Below are positions 1 through 7,121 of a stretch of DNA of 10,456 nt, piece after piece. The notes below the pieces were generated by a model, which had not been told where the DNA came from, did not search any database, and worked only from the letters and a program-made list of their open reading frames with translations. Both the position numbers and the translations under genes were made by a program. The stretch covers positions 1-10,456 of the forward strand of contig WQUS01000261.1 in the NCBI GenBank assembly GCA_009781965.1. The letters are read 5' to 3'. Position 1 is the first letter of the stretch, and each line of letters opens with the position of its first letter. This DNA is from Bacillota bacterium. Its GTDB lineage: Bacteria > Bacillota > Desulfotomaculia > Desulfotomaculales > Desulfallaceae.

Positions 1-2
1 GA

Positions 3-161
3 GATGTATCTCCGTTATGTGCGTCTGAGTTATTTAGAATCACCCAAGAGGCGGAGACTATCGCCGTACACTATGGTCTATCATTGGGACCTAATTGTAT
101 TCCCTGTCAAAACAATACTTTGAATATTCTTAAGCGGGGGGAGGCGGAAATTTCCATATGA
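3..161 (+). CDS. 3' end of an unrecognised gene with a C-x2-C tail (5' end outside window)
   Basis: An open frame enters from the left edge and runs 52 codons to a TGA at 159-161, overlapping the ATG of the next gene (158-160) in an ATGA junction. That overlap, and an open frame from the window edge in the right register, are the main evidence that it is real. The visible peptide contains the stretch HYGLSLGPNCIPCQNNTLN, with a C-x2-C pair about 20 residues from the C-terminus, and ends KRGEAEISI. A cysteine pair like this could bind metal, but I do not recognise the family and assign no function. It lies in an apparent operon with a radical SAM gene, so it may belong to the same pathway. The alternative is a chance open frame. 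The peptide composition, which is not low-complexity, and the coupling argue against that. Confidence 0.6.
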   Translation, partial: DVSPLCASELFRITQEAETIAVHYGLSLGPNCIPCQNNTLNILKRGEAEISI

Positions 162-1243
162 ATCAGATATTATGTAGCTTAAACAAAAAGATTCAATCAG
201 CTACAATTGTAAACGACGTCAAACCTTGTACATTATGGCAAAATGGTTCGTTTGTACATATCTCTTTAAGTAGCCCTGGATGCGCCTTCCGTAAAGCTGG
301 TTCTTGCACAATGTGTGATTACGGATGCGGGAAAAGTATACCCACAACTCAATTGAAAGAAATTCTGGATGCCGCATTTTCCTCTGCCATTATGCCTGTT
401 AAGGAATTATTAATCGGTACGTGTGGGAGTATTTTGGATAAAAATGAAATCATGCCGGAATTGTTCCGCGCGGTATTGGATTATATCAAGCCGATGAGGA
501 TCAAAACCCTGATTTTCGAAACTCATTATACGACTATAACCCAAGATGCGTTGAGAGAGCTGAAATCGGAACTTGGCAGTTATTGTGAGGAGATCGTTAT
601 CGAAATGGGATTAGAGTCAAGCGATAATTTTGTTCTCGCTAATTGCTGGAACAAATCAATTAACCTTTCGCAATTAGAAGAAACCGTCCGGTTAATTAAA
701 GGTTTTGGATTTGGCGTGGTTTTAAATGTGATGTCCGGCGCACCTTTCTTAACCCCTGCTCAACAGTTTAACGATACACTTGAGGCGGTCAAATATGCAG
801 TAAGGATTGGAGCGGATAGGACTGATATTTTTCCAGTCAATATTAAAAAGAACACCGTGATAGGGTATTTGTATGGTATCGGCAAATATACTCGTCCGTC
901 TCTTTGGATGTTAGCAGAGATCTTAAGAACAATTACGGATGATTGTTTAGGAAAGATTGAGTTTTCTTGGTTTGGCGACAGGCAGAAAAATGGTGTTGCT
1001 GTAGATGCCATTCCCCCGGCGTCCTGTGATATATGTTCACTTAAATTGCATCAGCTTTTAGAAATGGTTATGGGTACATTTGATGCAAAGAAACGGCGAA
1101 GCATAATTGATAGTTTTTTTGTTGGCCAACCAAGACATTGTAACTGCTATGCTACTTTTTTGGATTCTTTATCTTATGAAGATTTGTACTGTGAAAGTAA
1201 TGTGTTTTCTAAAATTAATGAGCTTGTAAAGGAATTATTGTGA
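158..1243 (+). CDS. Radical SAM enzyme, RaSEA/TIGR01210-like, with atypical C-x7-C-x2-C cluster motif
   Basis: This 361-residue protein is probably a cytoplasmic radical SAM enzyme that cleaves S-adenosylmethionine at a [4Fe-4S] cluster to start radical chemistry on an unknown substrate. The cluster cysteines appear to be C42, C50 and C53 (C-x7-C-x2-C), followed by an aromatic residue (Y55) and another cysteine (C57). The usual radical SAM spacing is C-x3-C-x2-C. The longer loop, the GTCGSILDKNE segment near residue 87, IEMGLESSD near 148 and PVNIKKNT near 226 resemble the archaeosine-synthase radical SAM subunit and its TIGR01210-type relatives. C-terminal pairs C290/C293 and C328/C330 could hold zinc or a second cluster. 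Start ATG 158 has a GGAGG at 140-144, a somewhat long spacing, and overlaps the upstream stop. The stop TGA at 1241-1243 overlaps the GTG of the next gene. A bacterial tRNA role is not implied: the substrate is unknown. Confidence 0.82.
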   Translation: MNQILCSLNKKIQSATIVNDVKPCTLWQNGSFVHISLSSPGCAFRKAGSCTMCDYGCGKSIPTTQLKEILDAAFSSAIMPVKELLIGTCGSILDKNEIMPELFRAVLDYIKPMRIKTLIFETHYTTITQDALRELKSELGSYCEEIVIEMGLESSDNFVLANCWNKSINLSQLEETVRLIKGFGFGVVLNVMSGAPFLTPAQQFNDTLEAVKYAVRIGADRTDIFPVNIKKNTVIGYLYGIGKYTRPSLWMLAEILRTITDDCLGKIEFSWFGDRQKNGVAVDAIPPASCDICSLKLHQLLEMVMGTFDAKKRRSIIDSFFVGQPRHCNCYATFLDSLSYEDLYCESNVFSKINELVKELL

Positions 1244-3768
1244 TTATGAAAATAAAGATCAGTTTTGGATTAAACGAGATTCTCGTATACTTCCTGTTGT
1301 TGTTAAGCTTGGGCTGTACGTTTTATAAGTTCAACTCAACTGATAACTTTGATTTTTCCAGTTTATGTGCCATATTGACTGCCGCTATCGTTGCTCTACT
1401 TGGCGTTGCGATAACCAGTTATATCTTCTTGCACACTGAATTGCAGAGCCGAAAAAAAAATAATTCTTATATGAAGAAGACGATAGACAGTCTTCTTGTG
1501 AATAACAGAAAGAATTTAGTGTTCAACTGTATGCTTGGTCTATTTGCTCTTGTCGTACTTATAACTTCTTATGAGTTCAATTCTTTTAGCCGGGGATTCT
1601 TGTTAGCCATTATGACTGTTTCCTATGTCAGTATAGCGAGACTTATATTGTTTGATATATCCATGATTAATCATAATCAATCTCTGTTAAAGGAAGCTTT
1701 GGCGGAGTTAAAAAAAATGGAGGAAAATAAAGCCGAATATTTTATCCCCAATAATATAACGTTTACGTCGAAAGTTATAAATAACTTAGAATATTCTGGT
1801 TTTCTAAAAGAAGTGGTTGATATACAAAAAATCATTGAAAAACTCATTCAAAATCATTCTAAACAAATCGCCGGGATTCCTGAAAGTCGTTATTTATCCG
1901 CAATTTTGTTGACAAAAGGAGTAGATGAAACGCTGACTGAAAGACTGGCTAATCAATATGATTGGCTTTTCGATTACCGTAATTTGCTGTTGGTCATATC
2001 AGAAATATTGAACGACAAAGATGAAACCCAGGAAGTTTGTATTCCAGATACATTACCTAAAATGATTGAAGATAGCCTTGCTCAAAAATTTCTTTCTGAT
2101 GAATTATTAACGGATATCAGCTTAAGTGCAAAAGAGTTCAGCGAGGCAAACTTTACTGGTACTTCTTTCGGGGGTTCTTTGCTGTCCTCTGTTACTTTCA
2201 ACAATGCTAATCTTTCAAACGCATCCTTTGAAAATTGTCAATTGACAGATATGAAAGTTATTGGAGCGTGTCCTGTTGATGGTGTTAATTTTTACAGATC
2301 AATAATCCAAGCCGATTTTGAAGAAAGACTTAAGTTTTTGTATTGCAATTTCTCAGAAGCTGATTTCAGTAAACAAAGAGAACTTAAGAAGTTAACGCTG
2401 GATTTTTCAACATTTAGACGGGCGAATTTTATCGGACAAATCGGGGCTCTTGTGATAGTCGATTGTCAAATGAAGTCAGTTGTAGGTTCATCCGCTAAAT
2501 TTACAAACGCAAAAATTACTGGCACAAAGTTTGATTCATCTGATTTTAGTGATGCAGAGTTTGGCAACGCAATTATCAGTGGCTGCAATTTGCAGCGAAC
2601 TAATCTTGCTGGTACTAATTTTTATTATGCGATAATAGAATCTTCCAATTTGAATAATGCGCGGCTTGAAAATGCAAGATTCATACAAACAAAACTTGAC
2701 GGCATTAAGCTTGATAGTGCTTACGGAAATAACATTAGCTTTCGCGATTGTGCGATCAGTGGGAGTCCATCCTCTTTTGACAACGCCATATTTACAAAAG
2801 CTGATTTTTCAAATGCATGTATTGAAACAGCTTCTTTTATTGGGGTCACTTTCACCAATAGCATATTCATTCAAACTACTGCGACCAAGGGAACGTCTTT
2901 TGCTAACTGCATTTTTATTGGCGTACAATTTTCGGACAAGCCCAACTCTCCTTCTGGCGGATATTTCGATTGTGACTTTTCCGAATCAATTTTTGATGAT
3001 TCCATTATTGATGGGGTGCGTTTCTGTAAATGCACCTTTACCAATTCCACTTTCAAGGGAGCTATCCTTAAGAATGTAGATTTCTGCAGCTCTGTTGGTT
3101 TGAAACCTGATATGTTTGACAGTGTTGCTTCAATTGACACTTATACACGTGAAAAACTGTCTGCTTGCGGGTGCGTTATCCATGAAAGGCAAGTAACTCT
3201 GCAAAATCAAGTATCAAAAGAGAACCAAGCAGTAGCACAGGTAATTTCCGAACGTCACAGTACCCGTAATTTTAAGCCTGATGTAACATTGGATAAGCCT
3301 ATGTTGGAATCTCTAATCAATGCTGCTCGAAAAGCGCCATCCGCTAAAAACAGACAACCGTGGAAGTTTCGCATTATCAATGACCGGTTGAAAATCATTG
3401 AGTTGGCTGACAAAATGACTGAAATAAATTATGATGGCAGCGGAAATATTCTTATGGATCCAAATTCGATATCATCACTTAGAAACGCATCTGCTGTGGT
3501 ATTTGTCTTGTACGATAAAGACAATGATAAACAGCATGAAATGCCGGATTATCAATCCATTGGCGCTTGCATTGAAAACCTGATTATTCAAGCGACCGCA
3601 CAACATATTGACTCCCTTTGGATGTGTGATCCGCTGAGCATGCATGATATGCTTAAAAGTTTCCTTAACTTACCGTTGGATTTTGTTGCTGTTGTCTTGC
3701 TTGGTAAACAGGAAGAGGTCGGAGGTGTAAGCAAAAAGAATTTGGAGGATATTTGCATTTGGGATTAG
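1240..3768 (+). CDS. Membrane-anchored pentapeptide-repeat protein fused to a C-terminal nitroreductase domain
   Basis: The protein has 842 residues. Hydrophobic segments at about 11-29, 41-64, 93-112 and 117-138 predict four membrane helices. A charged, helical linker follows to about 295. From 300 to 615 there is a pentapeptide-repeat beta-helix: Phe, Leu or Ile recurs exactly every fifth residue from 300 to 340, without a break from 421 to 491, and again from 580 to 615. Residues 665-842 form a complete small nitroreductase with the FMN-binding motifs ERHSTRNF (671-678) and APSAKNRQPW (699-708) and the GACIENLIIQA helix (775-785). Such domains use FMN and NAD(P)H, but the substrate is unknown. 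GTG 1240 has AAAGGA at 1228-1233, 6 bases upstream, and overlaps the previous stop. ATG 1246 is an alternative start only two codons later. The repeat scaffold may position the flavin domain or a partner at the membrane; that is inference. No frameshift separates the domains. Confidence 0.85.
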   Translation: MIMKIKISFGLNEILVYFLLLLSLGCTFYKFNSTDNFDFSSLCAILTAAIVALLGVAITSYIFLHTELQSRKKNNSYMKKTIDSLLVNNRKNLVFNCMLGLFALVVLITSYEFNSFSRGFLLAIMTVSYVSIARLILFDISMINHNQSLLKEALAELKKMEENKAEYFIPNNITFTSKVINNLEYSGFLKEVVDIQKIIEKLIQNHSKQIAGIPESRYLSAILLTKGVDETLTERLANQYDWLFDYRNLLLVISEILNDKDETQEVCIPDTLPKMIEDSLAQKFLSDELLTDISLSAKEFSEANFTGTSFGGSLLSSVTFNNANLSNASFENCQLTDMKVIGACPVDGVNFYRSIIQADFEERLKFLYCNFSEADFSKQRELKKLTLDFSTFRRANFIGQIGALVIVDCQMKSVVGSSAKFTNAKITGTKFDSSDFSDAEFGNAIISGCNLQRTNLAGTNFYYAIIESSNLNNARLENARFIQTKLDGIKLDSAYGNNISFRDCAISGSPSSFDNAIFTKADFSNACIETASFIGVTFTNSIFIQTTATKGTSFANCIFIGVQFSDKPNSPSGGYFDCDFSESIFDDSIIDGVRFCKCTFTNSTFKGAILKNVDFCSSVGLKPDMFDSVASIDTYTREKLSACGCVIHERQVTLQNQVSKENQAVAQVISERHSTRNFKPDVTLDKPMLESLINAARKAPSAKNRQPWKFRIINDRLKIIELADKMTEINYDGSGNILMDPNSISSLRNASAVVFVLYDKDNDKQHEMPDYQSIGACIENLIIQATAQHIDSLWMCDPLSMHDMLKSFLNLPLDFVAVVLLGKQEEVGGVSKKNLEDICIWD

Positions 3769-3781
3769 CTTAATATTTATT

Positions 3782-4072
3782 GTGTTGCATCCTTATTTTT
3801 GGCTCTATTTGCGCCGCGTTAACCAAGTTACCGCCGGCCCCGCCGGTCTTGTTATAGTGTACCTGGTGATCCAGCAAATTGACGCTGCTTTGATCAGCCC
3901 CAGGGTGCTCGGTAAACGGGTGGGCCTGCACCCGTTGTTTGTTATCCTGGCCCTTCTGGCCGGCGCTCAGCTTTACGGCTTTACCGGACTGATTCTGTCC
4001 GTGCCGCTGCTCGCTGTCCTGCGGGCCATTTTTATCTTTGTCAGCCGTAAGCTTCTGCCGGAGGAGCGTTAG
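3782..4072 (+). pseudogene. C-terminal remnant of an AI-2E/PerM-family transporter
   Basis: The frame encodes the last roughly 80 residues of an AI-2E-family (YdiK/PerM/YtvI-like) membrane protein, ending at TAG 4070-4072. Recognisable family signatures are VYLVIQQID, ALISPRVLGKRVGLHP and FVILALLAGAQLYG, plus the final hydrophobic GLILSVPLLAVLRAIF segment. Family members are usually about 340-400 residues, so roughly three quarters of the protein is missing. The nominal GTG at 3782 has no ribosome binding site, and the first 15 or so residues do not look like the family. The true junction is therefore probably near 3810-3830. I read it as a dead fragment left when the AT-rich block joined here. 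A translated fragment is possible but unlikely to transport anything. Confidence 0.75.
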
Positions 4073-4095
4073 GGTAAATAATAATTTTAATTGTC

Positions 4096-4124
4096 TTAAC
4101 AAATAAAATATTCTAATATATAAT
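4096..4124 (+). promoter_or_regulatory. Sigma-A-type promoter for the aldehyde oxidoreductase gene
   Basis: TTAACA at 4096-4101 (5 of 6 to TTGACA) and a perfect TATAAT at 4119-4124 are separated by exactly 17 bp in very AT-rich DNA. Transcription would start near 4131, giving a leader of about 45 bases with an AAAGGAG ribosome binding site at 4159-4165, nine bases before the ATG. The gene can thus be transcribed independently of the upstream block. Confidence 0.7.
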
Positions 4125-4174
4125 GTAACTGGTTAATAATAAAAAATAAACCTTTTTGAAAGGAGACCTGAATT

Positions 4175-6016
4175 ATGCAAGGTGGTTATACAGGCAAAGT
4201 GCTGCGGGTTAATCTTACGGCCAAGACAACAGCGATTGAGGACCTCCCTGAAGAGATAGCGGTTAACTATATCGGAGGCGCCGGATTTGGGCTGCGTTAT
4301 CTGCTCAATGAGGTTGATCCTAAAACCGACCCCTTGGGACCGGGCAATAAACTGATTGTTTCCACCGGTCCATTAGCCGGTACGGAGGCGCCCTGCGCCA
4401 GCAGAATGATGTTTACGGCAAAATCACCGGCCACCGGCGCCGTGGCTATGTCTACTACCGGCGGCTACTTCCCGGCGGAGATGAAATTTGCCGGTTTTGA
4501 TGTTTTGATTATTGAAGGTAAAGCCGAGGAGCCGGCATACTTATGGATCAAGGACGGCGTGGCGTCTGTCAGAAACGCGAAAGAACTTTGGGGGACGACA
4601 ACTTTTGATTGCGAACACCTGCTCAAGGAGAAATTAGGCGATCAGAATGTGCGGGTCGCCTGTATCGGCCAAGCCGGTGAAAAGCTCAGTTTGATGGCGT
4701 CAATCATCAACGAGAAACACGCTGCCGGACGCAAGGGATTAGGGGCGGTAATGGGCTCCAAAAACCTGAAAGCCATTGTTGTGCGCGGCTCAAACCCGGT
4801 CAAAATAGCCAATCAGGAAATGTTTGACCAAGCCCGGGCGAGGATGTTGCAAGCCATGAAAGAAAGTCCGGTGCTGTTCCCGGAGTTTGCCAAGCTGGGC
4901 ACCCCGATGGTGGTTGAAGCAACCAGCGCGGCCGGGATCTTCCCCCTGAAGAATTTCGCCGCCACAGGCGAACATGATTTTGTACCCGGTTTGGGAGTGG
5001 AAGCCAGTTTAGCCCGTAAAATCACCAAGGAATATTGCTATAAATGTCCGGTCGGCTGCTCCCAGGTCAAAGTAGCGCAAAGCGCGCCTTTCACCGGCAG
5101 CATGTCGGTGCCGGAGTATGAAACCTATTACAGCTTTGGCGGCACGACGATGGTTGACAATGTGGACGCCGTCATCGCCGCCGATCGGCTGTGCGACGAA
5201 TTTGGCATTGATACCATGTCGGTAGGCGCCACTATCGCCTTCGCCATGGAACTTAGAGAAAAGGGTATCTTGACCCAAGAGGATACCGACGGCGTTGATC
5301 TTTCCTTTGGCAACGCCGAGGCGATGGTGACCTTTGTGAAAAAAATAGCCTTAAGACAAGGATTTGGCGACATTCTGGCCGACGGAGTCAGGAAAGCCGC
5401 CCAAAAGATCGGTAAGGGTTCGGAAAAATATGCCCTCCATGTGAAAGGGCTGGAACTGCCGGCTTATGATGTGCGCGGCGCCAAAGCGCACGGGCTCAAT
5501 TACGCCACCTCTTATACCGGCGCCGATCACAACCGGGGCTACGCTTTCCAAGAGATTTTCTCCATCCCGGTGCCCTATGAGGTGGACCGTTTCGCCGCTG
5601 CCGGGAAAGGCAAGCTGACCAAGTGGAACCAGGATACCAGATCTGTCTGTACCGATTGCGCTCCGATGTGCGGATTTCTGCTGGACATGGCTCTACCAGC
5701 CATCTGCAAGGAAAACACAGCCGATTTGGTAAGCGCGGCTACCGGTTTGCACTTCACGCCGGAAGATGTCTATAGAGTGGGGGAACGCTGCAACAACACC
5801 GCCAAGCTGTTTAATGTGCGGGCCGGTTTCACAAGGACCGACGATGATTTGCCGGCGCGTCTCAAAACCGAACCCCTGAAAGAAGGCGGCGCCAAAGGCG
5901 CGATTATTCCCCAGGCGGAATTGGACCTGATGTTGGACGAGTATTATGCGGCCCGGGGCTGGACGAAAGACGGTGTGCCAACGGAAGACAAGCTGAAAGA
6001 ACTGGGCTTAATGTGA
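4175..6016 (+). CDS. Aldehyde:ferredoxin oxidoreductase family, tungsten/molybdenum bis-pterin enzyme
   Basis: At 613 residues this is the normal length for the family, which oxidises aldehydes to carboxylates (or the reverse) with ferredoxin at a tungsten bis-pyranopterin site in the cytoplasm. The N-terminal domain opens with GGYTGKVLRVNL and carries GGAGFGLRYL and STGPLAGTEAPCASRMMFTAKSP, the usual pterin-binding sheet. The [4Fe-4S] ligands are C288-x2-C291-x3-C295 (CYKCPVGC) and C499 in the D-x4-C motif, matching the spacing in Pyrococcus furiosus AOR as I recall it. YDVRGAKAHGLNYATS (431-446) corresponds to the pterin-contacting DPRG region, with Val where Pro is common. ATG 4175 has a strong AAAGGAG. 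It stands alone: no ferredoxin, MoaD-like or cofactor gene is adjacent here. The subfamily and natural aldehyde cannot be set from sequence. Nearby amino acid transporters make amino-acid-derived aldehydes a reasonable guess. Confidence 0.93.
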   Translation: MQGGYTGKVLRVNLTAKTTAIEDLPEEIAVNYIGGAGFGLRYLLNEVDPKTDPLGPGNKLIVSTGPLAGTEAPCASRMMFTAKSPATGAVAMSTTGGYFPAEMKFAGFDVLIIEGKAEEPAYLWIKDGVASVRNAKELWGTTTFDCEHLLKEKLGDQNVRVACIGQAGEKLSLMASIINEKHAAGRKGLGAVMGSKNLKAIVVRGSNPVKIANQEMFDQARARMLQAMKESPVLFPEFAKLGTPMVVEATSAAGIFPLKNFAATGEHDFVPGLGVEASLARKITKEYCYKCPVGCSQVKVAQSAPFTGSMSVPEYETYYSFGGTTMVDNVDAVIAADRLCDEFGIDTMSVGATIAFAMELREKGILTQEDTDGVDLSFGNAEAMVTFVKKIALRQGFGDILADGVRKAAQKIGKGSEKYALHVKGLELPAYDVRGAKAHGLNYATSYTGADHNRGYAFQEIFSIPVPYEVDRFAAAGKGKLTKWNQDTRSVCTDCAPMCGFLLDMALPAICKENTADLVSAATGLHFTPEDVYRVGERCNNTAKLFNVRAGFTRTDDDLPARLKTEPLKEGGAKGAIIPQAELDLMLDEYYAARGWTKDGVPTEDKLKELGLM

Positions 6017-6017
6017 T

Positions 6018-6104
6018 CCGCTAAGTCCGCCGTCGCATAAGTGCAGCGCTAAATAGCGACATGCAGTTGCCTGTAGATAGTTTTATCGGCGACTGCTTAG
6101 GCGG
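6018..6104 (+). other. Multi-stem structured stretch between convergent genes; possible processing or termination element
   Basis: In the plus-strand transcript, GCAGTTGCC (6063-6071) pairs with GGCGACTGC (6088-6096) over nine bases, including one U-G pair. GTCGC (6032-6036) pairs with GCGAC (6056-6060). An outer stem is possible between 6018-6025 and 6096-6104 with one bulge, sharing one base with the inner hairpin. No T-run follows, so it is not a standard intrinsic terminator. It overlaps the last codons of azlD on the other strand. It may protect or end the oxidoreductase mRNA. Confidence 0.3.
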
Positions 6105-6429
6105 CAAATACCGTTTGCACCAAAACCATATATAATACGGTTCCGCCAAGGATGCTTATAAGTAAATTGTGTTTCCACTTCTGGACGGTAACGACGAAGA
6201 GGATGGCTATCCCTTCCGGCAAACCATAGGGAAATGAGGTTATGACGACCGACTTTAAGGAATACACAATCAACATACCCATCACCGCAAAGGGCAGCAC
6301 ACTGCCCATGTATTTTACGTATGGAGGTACAGTTTTACCTTTAGAGAATAAAAAAAACGGGGCGGCGCGGAGTAAAAAAGTAAAGACAGCTATCGCCGCA
6401 ATGCTAATGATGGCCTGAATCACTGTCAT
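6097..6429 (-). CDS. azlD: AzlD-family branched-chain amino acid exporter small subunit
   Basis: This 110-residue, very hydrophobic protein has about four membrane helices and is the small partner of AzlC. Together they export branched-chain amino acids and analogues (the Bacillus AzlCD 4-azaleucine resistance system; BrnFE/YgaZH relatives). Family features include TFLLRAAPFFLF near the N-terminus, VLPFAVMGMLIVYSL in the middle, and the short PYGLPEGIAILFVVTVQKWKHNLLISILGGTVLYM tail half with its K-x-N-x-L helix. ATG at 6429-6427 has a strong AGGAGGG (6443-6437) seven bases upstream. The gene begins 26 bp inside the end of azlC, so the two are translationally coupled. The stop TAA at 6099-6097 faces the convergent aldehyde oxidoreductase gene 80 bp away. 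Confidence 0.9.
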   Translation of the reverse strand: MTVIQAIISIAAIAVFTFLLRAAPFFLFSKGKTVPPYVKYMGSVLPFAVMGMLIVYSLKSVVITSFPYGLPEGIAILFVVTVQKWKHNLLISILGGTVLYMVLVQTVFAA

Positions 6430-7120
6430 CAGACTGCCCTCCTAACCATGGCGCTAACAAGGATAAAAAGATCAGTTGCAGGACCATGGAAATGATAATA
6501 AAACTTTTCTGACCAAATAGTAAAAGGGCGAGCAAAGTAAAAGCGATGCCGGCCAAAGCGGGAAGATGGTTTTTCCCGCTTTTTTCCCATTGCTCCACGA
6601 AAATGACCACAAATAACGCCGTTAACACAAAGTCTATGCCCTTGGTGTTAAACGTGAGCAGGGAACCGATCACGGAACCCAAAAGAGACCCGGTAATCCA
6701 ATAGGATTGGTTAAGCAGGGAAATAAAAAAATAAAACCAGTTTTTCTCTATCCCTTCCGGCGGCGTGATCCCGCAGACCAGGGAGTAGGTTTCATCGGTC
6801 AGTGAAAAAATCATATACAGCTTCTTTTTACCCATGTCCTTGTACTTGTCAAGCACAGATAAGCCGTAAAACAAATGCCGGGCGTTAACCGACAAGGTTA
6901 AAAAAATGACTCCCGGCAAGTTGAAAGGACCGGCGAGAATCGCAATCGCGACAAATTGCATGGCGCCGGCGTAAATGACGGTACTCATCAGTAAAGCCCA
7001 CAGGAAATGATAACCGATGCCGTTCAGTAATATGCCAAAGGAAAAGCCCAGAAACAGATAACCGGTTAAGACAGGTAGTGTATAAGGAAATGCCGCTTTA
7101 AGCGCCTCCTGTTTCATCAT
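6404..7120 (-). CDS. azlC: AzlC-family branched-chain amino acid exporter large subunit
   Basis: This is the large membrane subunit of the AzlCD exporter, 238 residues from the ATG at 7120-7118. Family signatures in order are GYLFLGFSFGILLNGIGYH, LMSTVIYAGAMQFVAIAIL, SVNARHLFYGLSV and SLTDETYSL, followed by hydrophobic helices and a short acidic tail (QSDDSDSGHH) that overlaps azlD. A longer frame opens at TTG 7156, but that codon has no ribosome binding site and would translate the tandem repeat as extra N-terminal residues. The ATG is preceded five bases upstream by GAGAG, and a second ATG follows directly (7117). I prefer the ATG pair. The gene is divergent from livJ, so an exporter and an importer for the same class of amino acid share one intergenic region, which points to homeostatic control. 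Confidence 0.9.
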   Translation of the reverse strand: MMKQEALKAAFPYTLPVLTGYLFLGFSFGILLNGIGYHFLWALLMSTVIYAGAMQFVAIAILAGPFNLPGVIFLTLSVNARHLFYGLSVLDKYKDMGKKKLYMIFSLTDETYSLVCGITPPEGIEKNWFYFFISLLNQSYWITGSLLGSVIGSLLTFNTKGIDFVLTALFVVIFVEQWEKSGKNHLPALAGIAFTLLALLLFGQKSFIIISMVLQLIFLSLLAPWLGGQSDDSDSGHH

Positions 7121-7121
7121 T

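Larger units (their letters stand above)
1..3810. other. AT-rich accessory block with its right edge at a truncated host gene
   Basis: The three coupled genes here are visibly richer in A+T than the DNA that follows. As single-line hand counts, 2101-2160 has 23 G or C in 60 bases and 5161-5220 has 35. The block ends within about 50 bp of the decapitated 3' part of an AI-2E-family permease gene, where GC-rich codon usage begins abruptly near 3811-3840. This suggests acquisition or a deletion/rearrangement junction. No transposase, integrase, terminal repeat or tRNA is visible, and the left edge lies outside the window, so mobility is not shown. Confidence 0.45.

Noticed and set aside
1908..1937. 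Internal TTGACA, AAAGGAG and ATG resembling a promoter or start inside the fusion gene
   Set aside because: The ATG is out of frame and reaches a stop after three codons, and no -10 follows at the right distance.
2657..3140. Open frames of 140 (plus) and 89 (minus) codons inside the pentapeptide-repeat region
   Set aside because: Repetitive codons of the main frame keep other frames open. The main frame's strict five-residue periodicity shows which one is coded.
3770..4102. 110-codon minus-strand frame over the permease remnant
   Set aside because: The plus frame carries clear AI-2E signatures; the antisense peptide is low-complexity, Gln/Lys-rich and lacks a ribosome binding site.
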